NCBI RefSeq assembly: GCF_008923185.1
Contig: NZ_WBMT01000028.1
Coordinates: 1-64,000 of the forward strand
DNA: 64,000 bases
From: Actinomadura rudentiformis
GTDB lineage: Bacteria; Actinomycetota; Actinomycetes; Streptosporangiales; Streptosporangiaceae
Direction: 5' to 3'
A model generated the notes under the pieces. It made no database searches. It worked only from the letters and a program-made list of their open reading frames with translations, and had not been told where the DNA came from. Shown piece after piece: positions 1 to 8,490 of the stretch. How positions within the stretch are numbered: the first letter of the stretch is position 1; the number at the start of each line of letters is the position of its first letter. The position numbers and the translations under genes are program-made.

Positions 1-2595
1 GAGGCCCCGCCGCGTCCTGGTGCTCCCCGCACCGGAGGCCCCGGCAGGCTGGGCGGCGCGCCCAACGGTCGCGGCCCCGGCGGTCCCGGCCCCAACGGCC
101 GAGGGCCCGGGCGCGGCCCTGGCGGCCCCGGTGGCCGTGGGCCCGGCGGTCCAGGCGGTCCCGGCGGCCCTGGTGGTCCGAACGACCCCGTCGGGCGGAC
201 CGGCTGGAAGCGCATCCTGCTCGGCCCTGGGCTGAAGCGCAAAGGCTGGCGTCGTTACCTGCCTCCTTGGCGACCGGTCATGGGCGTCATGCTCCTCGGC
301 TTCGCCGCCGTCTGCACGCTGGTCGCGGTCGCCTACGCCAAGACTCCGACTCCCGCTGAACCCACCGTCCAGGGTGTCGAGGACCAGGCTTCGATCTTCT
401 ACTACGCCAATGGGAAGGAACTCGGCCGGATCGGCAAGAAGCGGCAGAGTGTCCAGTTGGGTGCTCAGGGCGAGAAGCCCACGACCGGCAAGGTGCCCGA
501 CTTCGTCCAGAACGCCGTCCTCGCGGCCGAGAACCGGAGCTTCCGCAGCGACAAGGGCGGCATCTCCATCAAGGGCACCGGGCGCGCGGTGTGGGTCAAC
601 CTGACGGGCGGCAAGGGTGGTGGCTCGACCATCACCCAGCAGCTGGCCAAGAACTACTACTCCGACGTCAACAATCGCACGATGAGCCGGAAGTTCAAAG
701 AGCTCTTCATCTCGATGAAGCTCGAGGACAAGCACTCCAAGGACGAAATTCTCAGGCTCTACCTGAACACCATCTACTTCGGTCGCGATACCTACGGGAT
801 CCAGGCCGCCTCCCGCGAGTACTTCCATACGGACGTGTGGAAGCTCAAGCCTGACCAGGCCGCCTTCCTCGGAGGGCTCATCCAGAACCCCAACCGGGAT
901 CCGTCCGAGCAGAAGAACAAGAACTGGATCAAGGAGCGGTACGACTACACGCTCAACGGCCTGGTGACCATGGGCAAGATGGACACCGCGCAGGCGACCT
1001 CCTATAAGGCGAAGCTGCCGTACTTCTACAGCGCGGGCTCGTCCGGTAACACCTTCGGCGGGCAGAAGGGCTACATGCTCATGCGCGCCAAGTTGGAGCT
1101 GGAGCGCCAGGGCATCACCAGCCAGAAACTGACCACCGAGGGCCTCCGCGTCACCACCACCTTCGACCCGAAGATGATGGTGGAAGCCAAGAACGCGGCG
1201 GAGAAGACCGTCCCTCAGGTGAACCCGAAAAAGCTGGCTAAGAAGAAGATCCGGGTCGGTCTGATCTCGGTTGAGTCAAAGACCGGAAAGGTACGGGCCT
1301 TCTACGGCGGGCCTGACTACCTGAGCCAGTCGTTCGACAACGTCTGGCTGGGGTCCGCACAGGCTGGTTCGGCGATGAAGCCGTACGTTCTCGCCGCCGC
1401 CCTCAAGAAGGGCTACAGCCTCCAGAGCCTGGTCGACGGCCGGTCGATGGTGCCCATCGACACGCAGGGCAACATCACTCCGGGCGGTGTGAAGTTCCGG
1501 ACCGGTCATGCCAAGCCCGCCATGAACCTGATCGAGGCGACGCAGTGGTCCAACAACACCGCCTACGTCCAGCTCGGCTTCAAGGTCGGCTCCCAGGACG
1601 TCTTCAAGACGGCAACTGACGCCGGCATCGCGAGCACGCTGCTGAACCCGCACAAGGGCGGCGCCGGCATGTTCCTCGGTGCGAACGACATTCGCCCGGT
1701 TGAGCAGGCAGCGGGCTACGCCGCATTCGCCAACGGCGGCACCTACTACCAGCCGCGCGTGATCGAAAAGGTGCTGGAGCCCGACAAGAGCAAGAGCGAC
1801 CAGAACGGCAAGGGCAAGGTCACCTACAAGGAAAGAAAGCTCAATTGGGAGAAGCACCGGGTCTTCGATGAGAGCGTCGCGGCGAAGGCGACCTATGCCA
1901 TGCGGAAGGTCGTCACGGCCGGTACCGCGACCGCGGCGCAGCTGCCCGACGGACGTGAGGCGGCCGGCAAGACCGGAACGACCGACAACAACGTGGCCAC
2001 CTGGTTCGTCGGCTACGTCCCCCAGCTCTCCACTGCCGTCACGTTGTTCAACGACAACTACGACAAGAAGTTGAAGCGGAAGAAGTCCCTCATCCTTCCT
2101 GGCGTCGGCGAGGTGCAGGGTGGCACCATCCCGGCGAAGATCTGGCGCTCCTTCATGGCAGGGGCGACCGAGGGCATGACTGCGGAGACGTTCCCGCAGG
2201 CGTCGATGGACGGCACCGTCTACAAGTACGCCCAGCCGCCGAAGAAGAAGGAAAAGGACGAGGACGAGGGCAAGCCCGGGTGGTGCAAGCTTCCGGGCCT
2301 CGAGAACCACCCGCGGTGCAAGGGCGATAACGAGCCCGAACCGGGCGACCCCGGAAACAAGCCGCCGTGCCAGTCGCCTGTGCCGGATGGCAACTGTGAC
2401 CCGAACAAGCCGCCGTTCCAGCCCCCGCCCGATTGGTGGTGCAGGGCGCACCCGGACCAGGCGCAGCAGTACCCGACCTGTCGCAAGGGCGACGACGGCG
2501 GGCGTCCTGGCAACGGCGAGACTCCGCCGTTCCCGAACCAGCAGCAAACGCAGCCGGCTTTCTTCCTGCCTTCGACCTACCGATCAGAGGAGTGA
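1..2595 (+). CDS. class A penicillin-binding protein with collagen-like N-terminal tail (5' end outside window)
   Basis: Bifunctional peptidoglycan synthase that polymerises lipid II (GT51 glycosyltransferase) and cross-links stem peptides (transpeptidase) outside the membrane. The frame is open from base 1, so the start lies upstream; the first ATG in the window (280) is inside the membrane segment and is not the real start. Bases 1-190 encode a Gly/Pro/Arg-rich collagen-like cytoplasmic tail, followed by a basic stretch and a TM helix near 280-340. The GT51 motif GGSTITQQ is at about 619-642. Transpeptidase motifs are SAMK (~1369), SNN (~1549) and KTGT (~1969). The usual EDxxFxxH motif reads ENRSFRSD, so the catalytic Glu is kept but Asp and His are replaced. 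The C-terminal ~120 residues are Pro-rich with Cys pairs and a PPPDWWC motif. Paralogue of the next gene. Confidence 0.93.
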   Translation, partial: EAPPRPGAPRTGGPGRLGGAPNGRGPGGPGPNGRGPGRGPGGPGGRGPGGPGGPGGPGGPNDPVGRTGWKRILLGPGLKRKGWRRYLPPWRPVMGVMLLGFAAVCTLVAVAYAKTPTPAEPTVQGVEDQASIFYYANGKELGRIGKKRQSVQLGAQGEKPTTGKVPDFVQNAVLAAENRSFRSDKGGISIKGTGRAVWVNLTGGKGGGSTITQQLAKNYYSDVNNRTMSRKFKELFISMKLEDKHSKDEILRLYLNTIYFGRDTYGIQAASREYFHTDVWKLKPDQAAFLGGLIQNPNRDPSEQKNKNWIKERYDYTLNGLVTMGKMDTAQATSYKAKLPYFYSAGSSGNTFGGQKGYMLMRAKLELERQGITSQKLTTEGLRVTTTFDPKMMVEAKNAAEKTVPQVNPKKLAKKKIRVGLISVESKTGKVRAFYGGPDYLSQSFDNVWLGSAQAGSAMKPYVLAAALKKGYSLQSLVDGRSMVPIDTQGNITPGGVKFRTGHAKPAMNLIEATQWSNNTAYVQLGFKVGSQDVFKTATDAGIASTLLNPHKGGAGMFLGANDIRPVEQAAGYAAFANGGTYYQPRVIEKVLEPDKSKSDQNGKGKVTYKERKLNWEKHRVFDESVAAKATYAMRKVVTAGTATAAQLPDGREAAGKTGTTDNNVATWFVGYVPQLSTAVTLFNDNYDKKLKRKKSLILPGVGEVQGGTIPAKIWRSFMAGATEGMTAETFPQASMDGTVYKYAQPPKKKEKDEDEGKPGWCKLPGLENHPRCKGDNEPEPGDPGNKPPCQSPVPDGNCDPNKPPFQPPPDWWCRAHPDQAQQYPTCRKGDDGGRPGNGETPPFPNQQQTQPAFFLPSTYRSEE

Positions 2596-2633
2596 CGCCG
2601 GCCGCTGTTGATGGCGGTTGACGGTTGGGACGT

Positions 2634-2678
2634 GAGCGTGGCGGGTCTCCATTGCGGAGGCCCGCCACGCTCCTTTTT
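2634..2678 (+). terminator. strong intrinsic terminator after first PBP gene
   Basis: A 17-bp stem with one G-T pair (2634-2650 with 2656-2672) and a 5-nt loop is followed by CTTTTT. It separates the two PBP genes, so the second has its own promoter somewhere in 2680-2890. No convincing promoter hexamers are evident there. Confidence 0.9.
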
Positions 2679-2902
2679 GTGTGGATGAACCCGATATGGC
2701 GTGGCTTGCGTACCGGAGGGTGAGGACCGCCCGAGGAGCGGGGTGCGCTCGCTCCGAGGGGTAGATGACAGGACAAGGCGGGCATTTTGCCTGCTCAAGT
2801 GGCCCTTCACCGGGCCGGCCGAGCACGGCGGTCACACCGCTACCGACGTGAGCAGTAGTCTCGGACGACGCAGAGCCGTACCCCAGTCGAACGAGGAAGC
2901 GT

Positions 2903-5641
2903 GTGAGTTACCCAAGCCCGTACGGACCGGAAAACGGAGAGAACCCGGGCAGGAAGGGTTCATACCGCCCCGGAGGGGCCGGCACGCCAGGCAGGGCACC
3001 GGGTGGCATTCCCACCGGCTCGCCGACGCCCGGCGGGTCCCCCAGACCGTCGGCTGTAGGGGGATCCGGTCGGCTCGGTGGAGACCGTTCCGGAGGCGCC
3101 CCTGGACGCCGCGAAATACCTCGCGTCGCGGCCAGGTCAGGCGTTCCGGCTGGGGCCGGTGGTCCTCGCGGCTCTGGACGTCCGAGCGGCCCTGGCGGCC
3201 GCGGCGGCCCCGGGAGTCCTGGCGGTCCCAATGGGCCTGGCGGTCCGGGTGGCCGCGGCGGTCCCGGCGGGTCTGGCGGTTCCGGTGGCCCGGGCGGTCC
3301 ATGGGGGCCAGATGGCCCCGGCGGGCCGCGGGGTGGGGGTCGGCGGCGGACCAAGGGGCCTCGCCGGGAAGGTTGGAGGCGGTACGTGCCGTCATGGAAG
3401 GTCGTCTCCGGTGTGACGGCCCTGATGTTCCTCGCCGCCGTCACCCTCGTCGGAGCCGGCTACGCGATCACGCCGATGCCGGACGAGCCGCAGGACGGCG
3501 TCACCGACCAGGGCTCGGCGATCCTCTATCAGGACGGGAAGACGCCGATCGTGCGGCTGGGGGCCACTCGCGAGTCCGTTCCGCTGAGCAGGGTGCCCAA
3601 GCACGTCCAGCAGGCCGTGCTGGCCGCGGAGGACCGTAACTTCTACAACGAGCGGGGTGTCTCGCCCAAGGGACTCGCCCGCGCGGTCTTCAAGACCGCC
3701 ACCGGCGGCGACACCCAGGGTGGTTCAACGATCACTCAGCAGCTGGCCCGGAACTACTACAAGGGGCTCAGCCAGGACCGCACCATGAGCCGGAAGTTCA
3801 AGGAGATCTTCATCTCCATGAAGGTGGGCAACACGCTCACACACGACAAGATCCTCGAGATGTACCTGAACACGGTCTACTTCGGCCGTGAGGCGAACGG
3901 GATCCAGGCGGCGTCACGGGCCTACTTCCGCCAGGACGTGAGCAAGCTGAACGTCGCGCAGGGCGCGATGCTCGCCGCGATGATCCAGCAGCCGAGCTAC
4001 TTCAAGACCCGGGGCAACGACGAGGCCAACCGGGCATTGCGTTTCCGCTGGAACTACGTCCTCGACGGCATGGTCAAGATGGGCAGTCTGAGCCAGGCAG
4101 AGCGGCAAAGCATGCAGTTCCCGAGGACGACGTACAAGTGGAGTGACGCCAAGGAGACCAGCCAGACCGGCTTCATCAGGGAGCGGGTCATGGACGAGCT
4201 CAACCAGATCAAGGGTCTGCCGCGGGACAGAGAGAACGCCGGCCTGCGCGTCACGACCAGCCTCGATCCCAAGTGGATGGAGTACGCCAAGGACGCCATG
4301 GTGGAGGCCGGCGTCGCCCGGTGGCCGAAGCGGATCGGCGCCGGGCTGATCGCGGTCGATCCGGAGAACGGGGAGATCAAGGCGTTCTACGGCGGTAACC
4401 CCGAACGCAGCCAGGTCGACACGGTCTTCACGCCGGGTGCCCAGGTGGGGTCCTCGTTCAAGCCGTACGTGCTCGCCACCGCCCTCAAGAAGGGCCAGAG
4501 CATCAAGTCGACCATCATGGGCAAGTCGCCGCAGTGCTTCGACGGCGCGGGCAACAACATGCCGGTCGGCACCGACTGCTACAAGGTCAACAACGATGAG
4601 GGCGACCCGCCGATGGGCGTCATCAACCTCGTCAAGGCCACTGAGAAGTCGGTCAACACCGCCTACGTCAAGCTCGGCCTGAAGCTCGGTCTCGACGACG
4701 TGGTCGAGACCGCGACGGAGCTGGGCGTCCCGAAGAAGTACCTGGCCCAACATCAGAACCAGGGTGGTCTGTCCCTGGGCATCTCCAACATCCCTGCCGT
4801 CTACCAGGCGTCCGGCTACGCCGCGTTCGCCAACGGAGGCCGTCCCGTCACCCCGCACCTGGTCACCAAGGTCGAGATCAAGACGGAGGACGGCAAGATG
4901 CGCAAGATCCCGTTGCCATGGGACGAGGAGAAGGAACGGGTCCTGACCAAGGACCAGGCTGCGCAGGCGACGTTCGCGATGAAGTCGGTCGTCCAGAGCG
5001 GCACCGCGACCAGGGCGCGGCTGAGCGACGGCCGTGAGGTCGCGGGCAAGACCGGTACGACGGAGAAGAACGCGGCGGCCTGGTTCGTCGGGTACGTGCC
5101 GCAGCTGTCGACGGCCGTGACGATGTACAACGAGAAGGTCAAGCCGATCTCCGGCATCCCCGGCTTCCAGGGCAACAGCATCTACGGTGGCACCATCCCG
5201 GCGCAGATCTGGAAGAACTTCATGGAGAAGGTGATCGCCGGCGAGAACATGCAGCCGGAGTCCTTCGATCCGCCGACGTACAGCGACAGCACGCCGAAGG
5301 TCTGGGACACGCCGCCGCCGGCCCCGTCGCCGACGCCTTCCACGAACCCCTCGTGCCAGCCGGCTGTGCCCGGTACCCCGCTCCCGCCGGGCGTGGAGCC
5401 GTGTCCTTTGGATACGCCGACGCCCGGTCCGAGCACGCCGACGCCCCCACCCGACTCCGGTGGGCAGCCGTGTGACCAGTGGGGCATGCCGTTGGGCTGC
5501 AACCCGGACGTCCCGCCGTCCACCCCGCCGCCGTCGTGGTGGTGCGAGCGGCGTCCGGACAACCCGCAGTGCCAGAACCCGGATCAGCAGCGTTCGAACC
5601 AACCTCAGAGGCAGAGCGAGCGGAGCGGCTGGGGTCCGTGA
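2903..5641 (+). CDS. class A penicillin-binding protein with collagen-like N-terminal tail
   Basis: Complete paralogue of the upstream PBP, 912 aa, predicted to polymerise and cross-link peptidoglycan. The GTG start at 2903 has GAGGAAG about 4-10 nt upstream. Residues ~10-150 are a cytoplasmic, nearly uninterrupted Gly-Pro-Xaa-like tract rich in GGPG, GRGG and GPNG units. A TM helix follows at ~170-190. The GT51 domain has EDRNFYNE (catalytic Glu kept, His of the family motif replaced) and GGSTITQQ. The transpeptidase domain has SSFK, SVN and KTGT. The C-terminal ~110 residues are Pro/Ser/Thr-rich with three Cys pairs and a PPPSWWC motif shared with the paralogue. The two genes look like a tandem duplication whose low-complexity tails diverged faster than the enzyme domains. 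Confidence 0.95.
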   Translation: MSYPSPYGPENGENPGRKGSYRPGGAGTPGRAPGGIPTGSPTPGGSPRPSAVGGSGRLGGDRSGGAPGRREIPRVAARSGVPAGAGGPRGSGRPSGPGGRGGPGSPGGPNGPGGPGGRGGPGGSGGSGGPGGPWGPDGPGGPRGGGRRRTKGPRREGWRRYVPSWKVVSGVTALMFLAAVTLVGAGYAITPMPDEPQDGVTDQGSAILYQDGKTPIVRLGATRESVPLSRVPKHVQQAVLAAEDRNFYNERGVSPKGLARAVFKTATGGDTQGGSTITQQLARNYYKGLSQDRTMSRKFKEIFISMKVGNTLTHDKILEMYLNTVYFGREANGIQAASRAYFRQDVSKLNVAQGAMLAAMIQQPSYFKTRGNDEANRALRFRWNYVLDGMVKMGSLSQAERQSMQFPRTTYKWSDAKETSQTGFIRERVMDELNQIKGLPRDRENAGLRVTTSLDPKWMEYAKDAMVEAGVARWPKRIGAGLIAVDPENGEIKAFYGGNPERSQVDTVFTPGAQVGSSFKPYVLATALKKGQSIKSTIMGKSPQCFDGAGNNMPVGTDCYKVNNDEGDPPMGVINLVKATEKSVNTAYVKLGLKLGLDDVVETATELGVPKKYLAQHQNQGGLSLGISNIPAVYQASGYAAFANGGRPVTPHLVTKVEIKTEDGKMRKIPLPWDEEKERVLTKDQAAQATFAMKSVVQSGTATRARLSDGREVAGKTGTTEKNAAAWFVGYVPQLSTAVTMYNEKVKPISGIPGFQGNSIYGGTIPAQIWKNFMEKVIAGENMQPESFDPPTYSDSTPKVWDTPPPAPSPTPSTNPSCQPAVPGTPLPPGVEPCPLDTPTPGPSTPTPPPDSGGQPCDQWGMPLGCNPDVPPSTPPPSWWCERRPDNPQCQNPDQQRSNQPQRQSERSGWGP

Positions 5642-5654
5642 GGGCTGAGCCTGG

Positions 5655-5688
5655 CAGCGGCCGGGCCGTGTGAACGGCCGGGCCGCTG
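5655..5688 (+). terminator. hairpin after second PBP gene
   Basis: A 15-bp inverted repeat with one central mismatch (5655-5669 with 5674-5688) and a 4-nt loop starts 13 nt after the stop codon. There is no U-tract, as is common for high-GC actinobacterial terminators. Confidence 0.6.
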
Positions 5689-5759
5689 TGGGCGGCTGGG
5701 GTCCGTGACCTGAAGCAGGGTGGTCGATGTGTTTCAGCCAAGGGCAATAGGGTTCGTCC

Positions 5760-7181
5760 ATGTCGTCGTCTACCCCCGCCGCATCTGCCCTTGACGACCA
5801 GTCAGGCGGTCACGGGCGTTTGATGCGCCTCTTGCCGGTGCTGACCGGAGTCACCGCGCTGGTGTGTGTGTTGGGCTGGCTACAGAAACAACCCTGCGCC
5901 ACGGCGGGCTTCGACTTCGTCAAGACGACGACGCGCGGGTGCTACACCGACATCTACCCGCTCTATTACGTACGCGGGTTGAACGACGGCAAGGTGCCCT
6001 ACTTCGATTCGTTCGCCGGCGACGACATCACATACGTCGAGTATCCGGCGCTGAGCGGTTTCTTCATGCAGTTGGTCGCCATGCTTGTACGGCCGTTCGG
6101 CGTCGAGACGCGGGGCATGGCGTTCTACAACGTGACCGTGCTGCTCCTGGCGTTGCTGGCCATCGTCACCGTTCTCGCCACGGCCTATGTTGCCGGACGC
6201 AAGACACTGAGGGTCGGCCTGATGGTGGCGTGCTCACCCGCGCTGCTGCTCACCGCGTACATCAACTGGGATCTGCTTGCGGTGGGGTTGTCGGCGCTGG
6301 CGCTTGCCGCATGGGCGTCCAAAAGGCCGCTGCTGGCAGGGCTCCTGCTCGGCCTGGCGATCGCAGCGAAGTTCTATCCGCTGCTCTTCCTCGGACCGCT
6401 CGTCCTCCTCTGCGTTCGCGCTGGGCAGTGGCGGGCAATGGGCCGCATGGTGGCGGGGGCCGCGGTCGGATGGCTCGTCGTCAACCTGCCTGTGATGGTG
6501 TTCGCGTGGGAGGGCTGGCTGGAGTTCTACAGCTTCAGCCGAAGCCGTGGCATCGACTGGGGCTCGATCTTCTTCTATCTCCGTGACCACGGTGTACCGG
6601 CGGCCAACAACACCGACGACCTCAACTTCTTCGGCACTGGCATCTTCCTCGTCCTTGCCGCCGGAATCGCGGTCCTCGCCTTCACGGCACCGACCCGGCC
6701 GCGGCTCCCACAGTTGATGTTCCTGGTCTTGGTGGCGTTCATGCTGCCCAACAAGGTGTGGTCGCCGCAGTACGTGCTCTGGCTGCTGCCACTGGTCGTC
6801 CTGGCCCGGCCGCGCCTGCCCGCGTTCATCGTCTGGCAGGTGGGCGAGGTCATCTACTTCTTCGGCATCTGGTGGTACCTGCTGGCCGTGTCCAACCGCC
6901 GGCCTGGATCCGACCTGTCGACCACCCTCTCGTCGCTGCTGCACTTCGACGTCCCACCAGGTGGAATCGATGACGGCACCTACTACGTCGCGCTCTTCGC
7001 CAGGTTCCTGACTGTGCTGTTTCTGGCGCTGCTGGTCGTGCGCGACATCCTGCGTCCTTCGGGTGATGCCGTACGAGAGGACGGTGTGGACGACCCGGCG
7101 GGAGGTGTGCTCGACGGCGCCGCCGATGTCATCAGCCTCCGTACCCTGCGTGCCCGCCGAGCCGCCACGGCCACCGCATAG
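5760..7181 (+). CDS. GT87-type integral membrane glycosyltransferase
   Basis: 473-aa polytopic membrane protein resembling the actinobacterial glycosyltransferase 87 (DUF2029) family, which uses polyprenyl-phosphate sugar donors in envelope glycan or lipoglycan synthesis. About ten hydrophobic segments are visible between residues 20 and 440. The first extracytoplasmic loop after TM1 carries RGCYTDIYPLYY and then FAGDDITYVEYP, which hold the acidic residues expected of GT-C active sites. Its position behind PBP genes and ahead of the rpsF operon matches common actinobacterial gene order. The substrate cannot be deduced. The ATG at 5760 is the first in frame; only a weak AGGG lies upstream. 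Confidence 0.8.
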   Translation: MSSSTPAASALDDQSGGHGRLMRLLPVLTGVTALVCVLGWLQKQPCATAGFDFVKTTTRGCYTDIYPLYYVRGLNDGKVPYFDSFAGDDITYVEYPALSGFFMQLVAMLVRPFGVETRGMAFYNVTVLLLALLAIVTVLATAYVAGRKTLRVGLMVACSPALLLTAYINWDLLAVGLSALALAAWASKRPLLAGLLLGLAIAAKFYPLLFLGPLVLLCVRAGQWRAMGRMVAGAAVGWLVVNLPVMVFAWEGWLEFYSFSRSRGIDWGSIFFYLRDHGVPAANNTDDLNFFGTGIFLVLAAGIAVLAFTAPTRPRLPQLMFLVLVAFMLPNKVWSPQYVLWLLPLVVLARPRLPAFIVWQVGEVIYFFGIWWYLLAVSNRRPGSDLSTTLSSLLHFDVPPGGIDDGTYYVALFARFLTVLFLALLVVRDILRPSGDAVREDGVDDPAGGVLDGAADVISLRTLRARRAATATA

Positions 7182-7238
7182 GAAGCGGCAAGGCCGCCCG
7201 GCAGCAGCGCTACCCGGGCGGCCTGCGGAGACTCCTCG

Positions 7239-8414
7239 TCAGGACCCAGAACGGACCTTGCGGAAGAAGGCGCGCACGTCTTCGGTGAAGAGGTCGGGCA
7301 CTTCCATCGCCGCGAAGTGGCCGCCGCGCTCGAAGTCCGACCAGTGCACGACGTTGTTCCCGTACTCGGCGTACCGCCGGATGGCGATGTCCTCGGCGAA
7401 GACCGCGACGCCGACCGGAGTGGTGGGGCGCTCCTGGCTCCAGTCGCCACCCGAGTGCATGTTCTCGTAGTAGAGGTTCGCGGCCGAGCCGAACGTGTCG
7501 GTGAGCCAGTAGAACATCACGTTCGTGAGCATGCGGTCGCGGTCCAGGGCCTCCTCGGGCAGGGCCTCGGTCGGGAACGTCCACTCCTTGAACTTCTCCA
7601 CGATCCAGGCGAGCTGCCCGACGGGAGAGTCGGTGAGGCCGTGCGCAAGGGTCTGCGGTCGGGTGGCGTGGACCTGAAAGTACGCGCTGCCGTCGTCCTT
7701 CCACGTCTTGAGGCGCGCCATGCGCTCCTTCTCGACCTCGCTGAACGTCGCGAGCTCCTCTTCGGAGACGTCGCCGTAAGGGATGAATCCGTAGGTCGCG
7801 GCGTTCACGTGCACGCCGACGACGTTCTCGGTGGCGGCCTTGCCCAGCGCCGGGGCGACGAACGCGCCCATGTCTCCGCCCTGCGTGCCGTACTTCTCGT
7901 ACCCGAGCCGGCTCATCAGCTCCTTGTAGGCCTGCGCGACCCGGCCGATGTTCCAGCCGGTCTCCTTGACCGGCCCGGAGAAGCCGAAGCCCGGCATCGA
8001 CGGGATGACCAGATGGAACGCGTCGCCGGGGTCACCTCCGTGCGAGCGGGGGTCGGTCAGCGGGCCGATCACGTCCAGGAACTCGACCACAGAACCGGGC
8101 CAGCCGTGCGCGAGTAGGAGCGGCAACGCGTTCGGCTCGGGGGAGCGTACGTGCAGGAAGTGCACATCGACTCCATCGATCCTCGTGATGAACTGCGGAT
8201 ACTTGTTGAGAGCGGCCTCGTGCCCGCGCCAGTCGTACGACGTCCGCCAGTACTCGGCCAGCTCACGCAGGTAGTCCGTCGGCACGCCACGCTCCCAGCC
8301 GCCGCCCGCGACGGGCGTGCCCCACCGAGTCCAGGCCAGGCGCTCGCGCAGGTCGTCGATGTCGGCCTGCGGGACGTCGATGCGGAAGGGACGGATCTCG
8401 GTGGAGCCGGTCAT
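7239..8414 (-). CDS. epoxide hydrolase family protein (alpha/beta hydrolase)
   Basis: 391-aa soluble enzyme of the microsomal-type epoxide hydrolase family, expected to open epoxides to diols through a covalent ester intermediate. The N-terminal EHN-like segment (residues 5-95) precedes the alpha/beta-hydrolase core. HGWPGS at 103-108 forms the oxyanion region, Asp181 in GGDMG is the nucleophile, and the His in GGHFAAME near residue 371 completes the triad. AGAGGGG before the ATG is a good ribosome-binding site. It lies 76 nt downstream of the merR-type gene in the same direction, with a palindrome between them (8442-8474), so it may be separately controlled. Physiological substrate unknown; detoxification is an inference. 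Confidence 0.88.
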   Translation of the reverse strand: MTGSTEIRPFRIDVPQADIDDLRERLAWTRWGTPVAGGGWERGVPTDYLRELAEYWRTSYDWRGHEAALNKYPQFITRIDGVDVHFLHVRSPEPNALPLLLAHGWPGSVVEFLDVIGPLTDPRSHGGDPGDAFHLVIPSMPGFGFSGPVKETGWNIGRVAQAYKELMSRLGYEKYGTQGGDMGAFVAPALGKAATENVVGVHVNAATYGFIPYGDVSEEELATFSEVEKERMARLKTWKDDGSAYFQVHATRPQTLAHGLTDSPVGQLAWIVEKFKEWTFPTEALPEEALDRDRMLTNVMFYWLTDTFGSAANLYYENMHSGGDWSQERPTTPVGVAVFAEDIAIRRYAEYGNNVVHWSDFERGGHFAAMEVPDLFTEDVRAFFRKVRSGS

Positions 8415-8441
8415 GGAGTTCCCCTCTCAAGCCACTATGTT

Positions 8442-8474
8442 GAACGGATCGTTCTGTTCCCATAGTAGCAGAAC
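8442..8474. promoter_or_regulatory. palindromic operator candidate upstream of epoxide hydrolase gene
   Basis: Two overlapping dyads lie in the 76-bp gap: GAACG-GAT-CGTTC (8442-8454), and GTTCTG (8451-8456) paired with CAGAAC (8469-8474). The 5-3-5 palindrome resembles TetR-type operators. No TetR gene is adjacent, and the neighbouring regulator is MerR-like, whose sites look different. The cognate regulator is therefore unknown. Confidence 0.5.
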
Positions 8475-8490
8475 GGAATCATCTATTCCA

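Noticed and set aside
20..235. Separate Ala/Pro-rich small protein at the window start
   Set aside because: It is an out-of-frame shadow of the collagen-like tail of the PBP, which is open from base 1.
1276..2547. Long minus-strand frame (423 codons) opposite the first PBP
   Set aside because: Antisense shadow typical of high-GC genes; no domain similarity and no ribosome-binding site.
3914..5761. 615-codon minus-strand frame opposite the second PBP
   Set aside because: Same reason; the plus strand has full PBP motifs.
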